A stretch of DNA of 64,000 bases from Diospyros lotus (taxonomy: Eukaryota > Streptophyta > Magnoliopsida > Ericales > Ebenaceae). The position numbers were made by a program, and so were the translations under genes. The notes under the pieces are model-generated. The model worked only from the letters and a program-made list of their open reading frames with translations, was not told the origin of the DNA and did not search any database. Shown here piece by piece: positions 21,151 through 31,244 of this stretch (positions are counted from its first letter, which is position 1; each line of letters starts with the position of its first letter). The DNA lies in assembly GCF_014633365.1 (NCBI RefSeq), contig NC_068342.1:4884622-4948621 (forward strand). The letters run 5' to 3'.

Positions 21151-22016
21151 CAGTGTCGTACCTGAGATTTGGGGGCTTTGAACCGAAATATAAAAATAGG
21201 CCTCCAAATACATTTAAATTTTATTTTTTTATAATAAAATATAAATAAATATTTATATCATATCAATGAATAAAATTAAAAAATTTCTAAATTATCAATT
21301 AAAAACTACACTCCTTACAGTTTTAAAGATAAAAATATCAATCAAGTTTACATAATTAAGTTGTTATGCCAACATCAATAAAATAGACATAGCTATCCAA
21401 TAATCCAATTCTCCCAATGCATCATAAATGAAAAACGAAATGATTCATGAAGAAAAAACTAACTGTAACCGTTGAAAGTTGATTCGTTGAAGCTAAGCAG
21501 TAAGCAAATCTGGATTCTAGAGAAGCAGATCTGCTTCAAAGACTGAATATGATTATCTGAGGCAGCAAGAGCGGAGACAGGAGACTGAATCTGGAGGCTG
21601 GAACAACAAAGAACGTCTAAGCGAGGCAGCGAGTCACCGGTGACCGACCACAAGGGCGAGCAATCGCCGACCAAGCAGCAATAGGCGAGAAAGCGAGGGT
21701 GAGCTCGACGAGGGCGACGATTCGAAGGAGTAGGAAGAGGAGAGAGAGGCGAAAGCAAGGACGAGCCACGGACAATGAATGCGAGCCGGCAAAGGAGAGG
21801 CTCGAGGATGAGAGTGACAAAGCAAGAGAAGGCAGCGAGAGGGGGAGAAGGGCACAACGAACGTGAAGCTTTGCAGGGAAAGTGGGTAGACCGTGGTTCG
21901 TGAGTGGCTAAGTCCTTACCAAAATGGGGGTTTCCAATTTATGGGCTCCCAAATAGTCAAATTTTCATGGGCCCTGAGACAACTATCTCATAGGCCTCAT
22001 GAAAGGTTCGACCCTG
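21151..22016. mobile_element. hAT-like non-autonomous element
   Basis: An 866-bp insertion flanked by GACTCTTT (21143-21150) and GACTCTTC (22017-22024), an 8-bp target duplication with one difference. The ends CAGTGTCGTACCT and, on the other strand, CAGGGTCGAACCT are inverted repeats. Related cassettes have the empty site (GAGATTCTTCATTGG). An 8-bp duplication and CAG.G termini fit hAT. The GC-rich inside has long minus-strand frames rich in Ser, Leu and Pro that resemble no transposase. Confidence 0.65.
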
Positions 22017-22401
22017 GACTCTTCATTGGTGGAAGGTTTCCTGGAACTTGCTTTTGTTTTAGTCTCATAGGCTTAGGCTTGATCGTGTGGATCCATTTTG
22101 TTTGGTTTTAGTGGTAGATTTTCTCCTTATCTCTAATATATTCTATTACTCATACGTATCAATGCTAGATTTTTTTATTTTTTTTAGTTTTTCTAGAAAC
22201 CCAAAATAATCAAGGGCACTCTAAGTCCTGTCAGTTAGTGACAGCATTGACCATTCAAATCATTTGAAAAACGTGTTTCATAAGTTATTTAAAACAATGT
22301 ATTATTAATTCCTATTAAACACCCTTAAACTCAAATAATATGACAGAGACCACTTAATTAATATTAGCTCCCATAGACATAGCAGAGTGGCAAATCACTT
22401 A

Positions 22402-23429
22402 GTCCCGTTTGATAGCTAACTTTTTTCAAGGAAAAGGTTTTTTTTTTTCACCCAATTTCTCACTTGTGCAGTGTTTGACGGTAATTTTTTTCCAAAGAAC
22501 TCATTTTCCCATTTATGATCACGTGAGTAGATTTTCCTTCAAATCATGGAAACCAAAATCCTTAAAGGATAGGAGATGAAATTTTCTTGACAATTAAAAA
22601 CAGCCAACTTACTAAGCAAGAGAGTCGAGAGAGCTAGAGAACTAGTAAGCAAGAGAACGAGAGGAGAGCCGGTGGCCGAGGAAGGCGAGGGGCCAAGGGA
22701 GCGACTGACGAGGCGGCGAGAGAGAGGCCTAGGTCGAGTCGGCGTCGGTGAGCGACGGAGCCAGATAGAGGTAAGAGCGATTAAGCAAGACGAGCGAGTA
22801 TCAATTGGGAAGGGCGAGCGAGTCAGCGACGATCCGAGGTCCGACGGAGGTAAGGAAACCAAAGATGTAGAAGGGTAGAGGGTGGACGACGACAGCGAGC
22901 AAAGCAAGAGATTGAGAAGGGTAGGAGGTGGGCAACGGCTAGGGAATGAGGGAGGGTTTGCAAAATAATATGTTTTTTTATTTTTAATAATTAATAAATA
23001 CAAATGTATAAAAATAAAAAATTCTACAAATTAATAAATTTGGAAAATAAAAAAATATTAATTTTATGGTTTTATTTCTATGGAGAAATGATTTAATTAA
23101 TCTAAAATATGTTATTATTTTAATTTTTCTGTACAAGATTCAATATTTTTCAATGCATTTTCACCATCGAATTTCATAAAAAATGTATCATTTTTCATGA
23201 AAAATAATGCCTATCAAACACAAAATACCAGGAAAATGACCAAATTTAATAGAAAATATTATCAATCAAACACCAAAAGATGAAAAATAACATCATTTTT
23301 CAGGTAAAAAATTATACGAATCAAACAGCTAAAATTTCTAATTTTCAGTAATTCATTTTATTTGCAATTCAATTCCCTGAAATTCATTTTCTTTCCACTT
23401 AAATTCCACCATTGCAATCAAACGCACCC
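22402..23429. mobile_element. Harbinger-like 1-kb element, cassette V
   Basis: Diverged copy of 3589-4589. TTA flanks both ends; the left end is GTCCCGTTTGATAGC and the right end GGGTGCGTTTGATTGC on the other strand. The 154-codon minus-strand frame crosses the GC-rich centre and shows only Ser/Pro/Leu-rich low complexity. Confidence 0.55.
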
Positions 23430-24088
23430 TTAAAGTTTCACATAAAGTATCAGGGTTTGAATCAGTGTAACAATTTGAAAGGCAAAATTATTGCTAGAAA
23501 GCAATAGTAAGGTTGGAATGCAAGTTTCACATGGACTGCATTAAATGTTCAATTTTGAGTGTGTATAACTATGACCGCATTCGAATTTACTCAATGGTGC
23601 ATCATGGAGAAAGGTCACCTACCCCTCAAGATTAATCGGACAAAGTTTGAATACCCTAGATGAATAAAAAAAAATGTTGTATTTAAATTTGAAATCCCAA
23701 CTTAAACATGTCTGGGGTAGTATAGAAATTTAAGGCTTGGTACATTTGAATTAGATAATTAGTTAATTAATAGTTATATTGTTTTGCATGTCATATTATT
23801 TGTACCCATAAGTCTTAAGAATTTAATCCACGGAGATTTTGTGTAATTTTAAGATTTTTGAGGTATCACAATGCGCAATGATATACATTCTCTACATCTA
23901 TGATGTATATGTGTGTGAACAATGAGCATGGATGGATAGATAGATTGGGAAAGATGGAACTAGATGGCTTTAAAATTTCACAACTGCCACAGCTAACTAA
24001 TAATACAATTCCCAATTCTTGATATATTTTTTTATTTTCTTTTTTGAGTAGTTGTTTTTATATATTGGGAATATATATATATATAAGA

Positions 24089-24304
24089 CTAGTGGTTATA
24101 CGGAAAAACAGCTTGAATCCTGTCTCTTCTCCTTTAGAGGAACCTTTGCAGAGATCTCTTTATGGAAACACCATGAGTTAGAGCCAGAAAAAGTGGTGGC
24201 GCCACCCTACCTTTGCTGCCAAAACCACCACATACCACTGAATTCTTCTCCCTCTTCATCTTGTCTTTCATTTCTCGTCTCACATCCCATATGATTGCTC
24301 TAGA
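24089..24304 (-). pseudogene. JAZ/TIFY5-like last exon with nonsense codon
   Basis: Minus-strand Jas exon whose core reads SIKRSLQRFL, then a stop (CAA to TAA), then RRRDRIQ and FPYNH. The exon is 216 nt rather than 219. The premature stop removes the C-terminal half of the Jas motif, so it cannot encode a normal JAZ. No TIFY exon upstream. Confidence 0.6.
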
Positions 24305-24747
24305 CTATGTGTATACAAATATATATATATACACGTAATCTCACACATATATATAAAATTTATAGTAAAATGTTATATAATAGATAAAGAATTTCTTTGA
24401 TTTTGACATAAATTCTTTAAGAAATTACAAGAAAAGTAACTGAGAACAAATCTATTGATTTTGAAATAAGAAAAAACATAGTAATGAACTCTTTTATTGT
24501 TAGGTTCGCAACGACAGTTATTGATGAGCATAGTTGGCAATTGCTATTTATATATATGTTTCTTATTTTTTGATAAAATTTTTAAGAGTAAATTAAAATA
24601 TTGTAGCAAGATCAAACATTTATACTAGTATTGTTATTTACCATAATATTAATAATTAACATAATAATCCTCATTATTTTCCTTTTCAAGGTTGGGGCTA
24701 TATATATCAATGGATATGTGGTTTCATTGCCAAATTATACAAGGAAA

Positions 24748-25653
24748 AGTCTTGGGAGCCCAAGAGGCTTACCGAGCGCCTCACAGAAAAAGGGCAAAAA
24801 GAGTAGGAGATGAAATTTTCTTGACAATTGAAAATAGCCAATTTACTGAGCAAGAGAGTCGAGAGTGCTAGAGAACCAATAAACAAGAGAACAAGAGTAA
24901 AGCCAGTGGCCAAGGAGGGCGAGGGGCCAAGGAAGCGACTGACGAGGCGGCGAGAGCATGGCCTAGGCCGAGTCGGCGTTGGCGAGCGACGGAGCCAGAT
25001 AGAGGCAAGAACGACTGAGAGAGTATCAACAGGGAAGGGCGAGCGAGTCAGCGACGATCCGAGGTCCGATGGAAGTAAAGAGATCGGAGATGTAGAAGGG
25101 TAGGGGGTGGGCGACGACAGCGAGCAAAGCAAGAGAGGGAGAAGAGTAGGGGTGGGCGGCGGCTGGGGAATGATGGAGGGTTTGCAAATTAATATATTTT
25201 TTAATTTTAATAATTAATAAATACAAATGTATAAAAATAAAAAATTGTATAAATTAATAAATTTGGAAAATAAAAAAATGTTAATTTTATGATTTTATTT
25301 CTATGGGGAAATGATTTAATTAACCTAAAATACGTTATTATTTTAATTTTTCTGTACAGGATTCAATATTTTTCAATACATTTTCACTATCGAATTTCAT
25401 AAAAAAATGTATCATTTTTCGTGAAAAATAATACCTATCAAACATGAAATATCAGGAAAATAACCAAATTTTATAGAAAATATTACCAATCAAACACCAA
25501 AAGATGAAAAATAACATCATTTTTCATGTAAAAAATTATACCAATCAAACAACTAAAACTTTCAATTTTCAGGAATTCATTTTTCTTGCAATTTAATTCC
25601 CTGAAATTCATTTTCTTTTCACTTAAATTCCACCATTGCAATCAAACGCACCC
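24748..25653. repeat. Fused stub: foldback left end joined to a truncated Harbinger-like element
   Basis: The left about 55 bp match the foldback element (GGGAGCCCAAGAGGCTTACC..). At about 24803-24806 the sequence jumps into the inside of the Harbinger-like element (AGGAGATGAAATTTTCTTG) and runs to its right end at 25653, followed by TTA. Both elements are incomplete, so this marks a deletion or illegitimate recombination between modules. Confidence 0.6.
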
Positions 25654-26345
25654 TTAAAGTTTCACATAAAGTATCAGGATTTGAATCAGTGCAACGATTT
25701 GAAAGACAGAATTATTGCTAGAAAGCAATAGTAAGGTTGAAATGCAAATTTCGCATGGACTGCATTAAATGTTCAATTTTGAGTGTGTATAAACTGTGAC
25801 CGCATTCGAATTTATCCAATAGTGCATCATGGAGAAAGATCACCTACCCCTAAAGATTAGAAAGATCATCTACCCCTAAAGATTAGTCGAATTAAGTTTG
25901 AATACCCTAGATGAATAAAAAAAAAATGTTGTATTTAAATCTGAAATCTCAACTTAAACATGTCTGGGATAATATAGAAATTTAAGGCTTGGTACATTTG
26001 AATTAGATAATTAGTTAATTAATACTTATATTGTTTTGCATGTCATATTATTTGTACCCATAAGTCTTAGAATTTAATTGGCTGAGGTTTTGTGTAATTT
26101 TAAGATATTTGAGGTATCACAATGTGCAATGATACACATTCTCTACATCTATGATCTATGTGTGTGAACAATGAGCATCGACAGATAGATAGATAGATAG
26201 ATAGATTGGGAGAGATGGAACCAGATGGCTTTAAAATTTCACAACCGCCACAGCTAACAAATAATACAATTCCCAATTCCTAATATTTTTTTTTATTTTC
26301 TTTTTTGAGTAATTGTTTCTATATATTGGGAATTTATATATAAGG

Positions 26346-28105
26346 CTAGTGGTTATACGGAGAAGCAGCTCGAATCCTGTCTCTTCTCTTTTGGAGGAAC
26401 TTTTGCAGAGATCTCTTTATGGAAACACCATGAGCTAGAGCTGGAAAAAGTGGTGGCGCCACCCTACCTTTGTCGTCGGAACCACCACCACCGACCACTG
26501 AATTCTTCTCCCTCTTCATCTTCTCTTCCATTTCTCGTCTCACATCCCATATGATTGCTCTGACCTATGTGTATACAAATATATATATACGTAATTTCAC
26601 ACATATATATAAAATTTATAGTAAAATGTTATATAGTAGATAAAGATTCTCTTTGATTTTGGTATACATTCTTCAAGAAATTGCAAGAAAAGTAACTGAG
26701 AATAAATCTATTGATTTTGAAAGAAGAAATAATGTAGAGATGAACTCTTTATTGTTAGGTTCGCAGCCACACTTATTGATCATGAGCACAGTTAGGCAAT
26801 TGCTATTTCTATATATGTTTCTTATTTTTTAATAAAATTTTTAAGAGCTTAGATTAAATTGTAACAAGATCAAACATTTATACTAGTATTGTTATTTACC
26901 ATAATATTAATAATTAACATAATAAATATTCTCATTATTTTCCTTTTGAAGGTTGGGGTTATATATATCAATGAATCTGTGGTTTCAATATTGCTTTGCT
27001 GGGAAAATAATGTCATAAAAAAGAAGTAAATTACATTTTCCTGCTTGGCCTGTATGTTTAATTTCTTCTAGCTTCTTTGAAACAACTCTGCTTCTATCAT
27101 CAATTAATGGCTTAATTTTATATATATATATATGGATAATACTATTTGTATAGATAGAGTTTTTTTTACAGATGAATTTACAAGTGGCTTGAAGGACTAT
27201 TTTTGTCCCTCTCTCTTCTATGTCAATGACCATTTTACCTCTTTTCCCCTCCAACAACCTCTCTTCTCTCTCCCCTTTCTCTCGTGTCGCATCCTCATGG
27301 CTGCAATCGACCATCCGTCGTTGACCCTATTGCTGTCGGTTCTTTGCCTCTGTTGCCTCGCCACCTTACTGTTGCATGTTCAAGCAACCAGTTTGCCTCT
27401 TGCTACTGCATCGCGACAAGGCAGCAGATGCGAGGTTGTAGCGGCGAGAGGAGATGAGGCAATAAGGTGGCAGCAGCAAGGTTGCACCGACGAGAGCAGG
27501 TGGGGCGAAGAATGGCGGCGGGTGGTCGATTGCAACGACAAGGGAATGAGAGAGAGAAGAGAGTGAACAAAAATACGATATATCGCAATATTTTGATGTC
27601 AAAATATCATAATATATCACCTTTGTAACTCACCTGACAAACTCTCCCTTGTACAAATAGTATGACCCATATATATATTGCACATCTATAAGACTATATC
27701 TATATATATACATATATACACACACACACCCTTAATGTTTCAGTTGCTGCCACATTGCATATATAGGAGCTACCTAATTATATCAGATTTATATATATAG
27801 AGAGAGAGAGGGAGAGAGAGAGAGAAGCTTCATGCATACCAGAAGCTCTGTAAAATCACAAATACAAACCCGCCGCCCAATATTGTCGAAGATGGCCATC
27901 TGACTTGCGGTTAACGGGTCGTTCCTGCTCTGACCCATTAACCTACGAAAAAGAGATCCATCAGCCATGCATGGATGGTTGTATACACACACACACACGT
28001 GTATATATATATATATATATTAAGACTCATACCACCATGTATGTATATATGCATGGCCGTCACTTACATGTCTGAATAACTCAGGCTCTGACGATTACTC
28101 GCCAT
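26346..28105 (-). CDS. TIFY5-like: JAZ/TIFY5-like (JAZ7/JAZ8-type) jasmonate repressor, copy 2
   Basis: Exons 28105-28068, 27942-27840 and 26564-26346, 119 aa, with the same splice sites and phases as copy 1. The protein reads the same as copy 1; I see two silent changes (GGT/GGG in the TIFY exon, TAC/TAT near the stop). It shares the altered TIFY core (AIFDN), the well-kept Jas motif, the missing LPIARR degron and the lost upstream start. The shared defects show they arose before the duplication. Upstream, the proximal G-box of copy 1 is CTCGTG here, so the two copies may be regulated differently. Intron 2 again holds a MITE. It is either a truncated but conserved short JAZ or a young pseudogene pair. 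Confidence 0.6.
27134..27668. mobile_element. MITE in JAZ intron 2, copy 2
   Basis: Paired copy of 11249-11797, 14 bp shorter overall, including loss of one short CTCTGCTGC-like repeat in the centre. Same inverted ends in an AT tract. Confidence 0.65.
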
Positions 28106-28437
28106 CGAATTAGAAGAGGAAGAAGAAGCAGCGAAACCGAAGATAGCCTGCGGATTGAGGTTGCGGTTCCCCTTAATTCATGATATATCATATGGGCGCT
28201 TGAAACTATATATATATAGTCAAGCATATAATGCATATGTATATGCATGCATGCATAAAAGAAGAAACATGTGATGGATGATGTGGAGTGGAAGAGAATG
28301 ACTAGGGAACCCGCAACGGCAACTTACAAGGAAATTAACATTTTGAACAAATTAAAGCCCATTCCAAAGCCCTACACCATACGCAACGCAAGAACAAAAA
28401 TATCTAAGCTCTCTCTCTCTCTCTCTCATCCCATCAA

Positions 28438-28451
28438 ATTATAAATAAATA
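28438..28451 (-). promoter_or_regulatory. TATA-like element of JAZ copy 2
   Basis: Minus-strand TATTTATTTATAAT, as in copy 1, followed by a GA-rich run. The adjacent G-box position reads CTCGTG. Confidence 0.35.
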
Positions 28452-29165
28452 CTTGAGCTCGTGGAAAACGGGTGAGTCTCTCTCTCTCTCTCTCTGCGCA
28501 GCATCAGCAGCAGCAGCATCTGCCAGGAGGTGGGCTATAGCTGGTGTTGTTTCTGCTTTGTGAAAGCTTTCGTCTTTCCCATAAATGGAAATCTTTTTGC
28601 CTTGCAATTAAGCAGCTGGAATTTGGAGGCTGGGTTTAGCTTTTTCCTGTGAAATTACATGGAGGATGGGGCAGATTCTTGATTACTACCGGTTGCAATC
28701 AAAGTTATACTGTTATTTTCACGTGTGATCCAATGATCAAACTAGCTAGCTTGTTATATATTTAATTTCCTCTACTGCTAAACCTAATTTTCAGGAATGA
28801 AAAACGATCGAACCATATATGCATCTTCTTATTGCTTCTACACTTTATTTATAAATTAAGATCCTTTCATCGTCATTATTTTGTAATTAGGATATATAAA
28901 TTCACTAAAAACCATATGGCCACAGATGACGATGATGAAGAAGAAGAAGAAGAAGAATGAGGAGGAGGAGGAGGAGGAGGAAGTCAAAATTAAGGATCAT
29001 AAATTCACTAAAAACCATCAAGTCTCCTCCACCACATATATATATTTACATAAAGAGAGAGAGAGATTAATTAATTATTAAGACTAGACTCCAATTAGAA
29101 TTTAGAATTTAGATACATATAAATTTGATTTTGTACGTTGTAATTGATAAAAATAATTTAATTAA

Positions 29166-29334
29166 GAATATTATTATTCATCTAAATTAGATCTTCAATC
29201 TAGATGACATATTTTTATTAGACAATAAAAAAGTACAAGTGTCAATATTTATTGTGCATATTTTTATTATCTAAAGAAAATATGTCACCACCTAGATTAA
29301 AGATTTATCTCTAATTTAGATAAATAATATTATT
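29166..29334. mobile_element. Small MITE, copy 2
   Basis: Paired copy of 13290-13455 with similar inverted ends. Present before the large duplication. Confidence 0.45.
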
Positions 29335-29776
29335 AAATGATAAAGACATACATATTCTCCAATGAATTGAGGCATCTGAATAATGTTCTTAAATTGAATT
29401 TCACATGGCATGCACGTGCAAGGTGCTTAATTTGGTTGGCCCTACTTAAATAAAAGATATGTACGTATATGTACTATCTATAGTAGACTTACAAGTGACA
29501 TCATGGGCTGCACAAACATACCGGCAATGGGCAGTGGAGTGGCTGCTGGTTGGTTGGTGGGGCAATGATCGTGAACTCTGTGGAAAATTTGGCATTTCCT
29601 TATTTGAAAAGTTTTTTTTGACATGTTTTTGGGCTGGCCGTAGAGGTCGTGTCAATCCTTTCTTTTTCTCCTTTTCCCTTTCTTCTTATAATAATATCTC
29701 TTATAAGAATGATTCATAAAAATGATCGACTTTTCTTAATATGTTAATTTAAAAAAAAATTATATAAAAATATCAA

Positions 29777-30307
29777 AGAAATGGAGAAATACATCGGAGA
29801 TGTTATATGATGGTAAAATCTCATTAAAACTGAAAGAAAAATTCTATAGGACAAATATAAGATCAATTTTGTTGTACGACTCAGAATGTTGGCCAGTCAA
29901 ATACCAGCATGAGTAAAAGACGAGCGTAGCGGAGATGAAGATGTTAAGATGGATGTGCGACCATACTAGAAAAGATAAAATTTGAAATTAAGTTATTCAT
30001 AATAAGGTAGAAGTAGTACCAATAGAGGAGAAGATGAGAGAGACTAGACCAAGATGGTTTGATCATATGAATAGGAGACCAAGAGACGCTCCTATAAGGA
30101 TAGTTGATGAAATAGAACATTAATCAAAAAAAGAGATAAAGGCAGATCTAAGAAAACTTTAGGAGAAACATTAAAGTTTGATATGAAATGTATGGACATC
30201 AATGAAGATATAACAAAAGATAGAAATACATGGAAGTATAGAATTCATATAACTGATTTCACGTACTGGGATAAAGGCTGGATATATAAGTTGTTGTTGT
30301 TATTTTC
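29777..30307 (+). mobile_element. 5-prime-truncated RTE-type LINE fragment
   Basis: The plus strand encodes the C-terminal end of a plant non-LTR reverse transcriptase: LYDSECWPVK, then MKMLRWMC, KMRETRPRWF and RRPRDAP, broken by several stops. It ends in a short TTG repeat, typical of RTE-clade 3-prime ends. The flanks TATATAAAAATATC on the left and ATATAAAAAATCG on the right look like a worn target duplication. The paired site in copy 1 near 13900 has no insert, so it landed after the large duplication. Confidence 0.75.
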
Positions 30308-31244
30308 TCATATAAAAAATCGATATATTAAATATGGATCAAATATGTTATCTCGTATTCATAACAATATCTCTTTTATAATACATGAATTTCGTTAAAA
30401 TTTGTCATGAAATATACTTAATCCCTTATCTTAAGTGTCTAATTAATAATGGATATTCATTAGATATTTTATCCCTTGTTCCAATTTGAATTTAATTATA
30501 AATTTTAAAAAATATTTAATAATTTATTATCTTAAATTCACAAAATTTGGATCCACGAGGCCCGGGTTAAATAATATACATATATATATTAATGGGTAAT
30601 GTTAACGGTATTTATTTTATCTTATTTTTAATATTTAAATAATTTTATTAATTAATGATAAATATATCGTATTTTAAATTATTTAATCAACTAATAAAAT
30701 TGCTTGAAAATAATATATAATAAATATATTTTATCTAAAATTAAAATACATTTATTAATATTTAACTATTATCGTATTATCTTATAATAATATAATAAGT
30801 TAGTCAAGATTCACATGCTTATACCTACGTGAGTGTGCTTTTTTTCTTGGTTCATACCTAATTCACTGCAAATGGACCGAATTTTTCAAGTACCCATCTG
30901 ATCCAATAAAAATTGTCAAACTTATTTTCAAGGACCTCAAAATTCAAACAATTAAAAAAAAAAAAAAAAAGCATCCCTAGTGCAGGGGTCACGTCGCTTT
31001 TTGACAAAGAAATTACTTTCATAGACTTTTTGACCCAAAAGAATAATATTAGTATTGTTACCATGCAAGAGTTGCCCTCCAAATGGTAGAAAATAAACGT
31101 AGGAAGTGCATATAGGAAGCCATCCATCCGTGTACATGTAAAGAGAAGTGCTTTGTCATCATGTTTCCTATATCTAACTACACAGAGTAAAAAGAATGGG
31201 AATGTAAGATGTTAAGCTACAACAATGGATCCAAAAAAATGGGG

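Larger units (their letters stand above)
24806..31098. repeat. Large segmental duplication, copy 2
   Basis: Partner of 8925-14690. It holds the second JAZ-like gene, the paired MITEs and the AT-rich tail, plus one extra insertion, a LINE fragment of about 530 bp. Homology ends near 31098, just before the 3-prime end of the Alba gene. Confidence 0.85.

Noticed and set aside
22539..23003. 154-codon Ser/Pro/Leu-rich minus-strand ORF
   Set aside because: Crosses the purine-rich core of a Harbinger-like element; both strands are open there and composition explains it.
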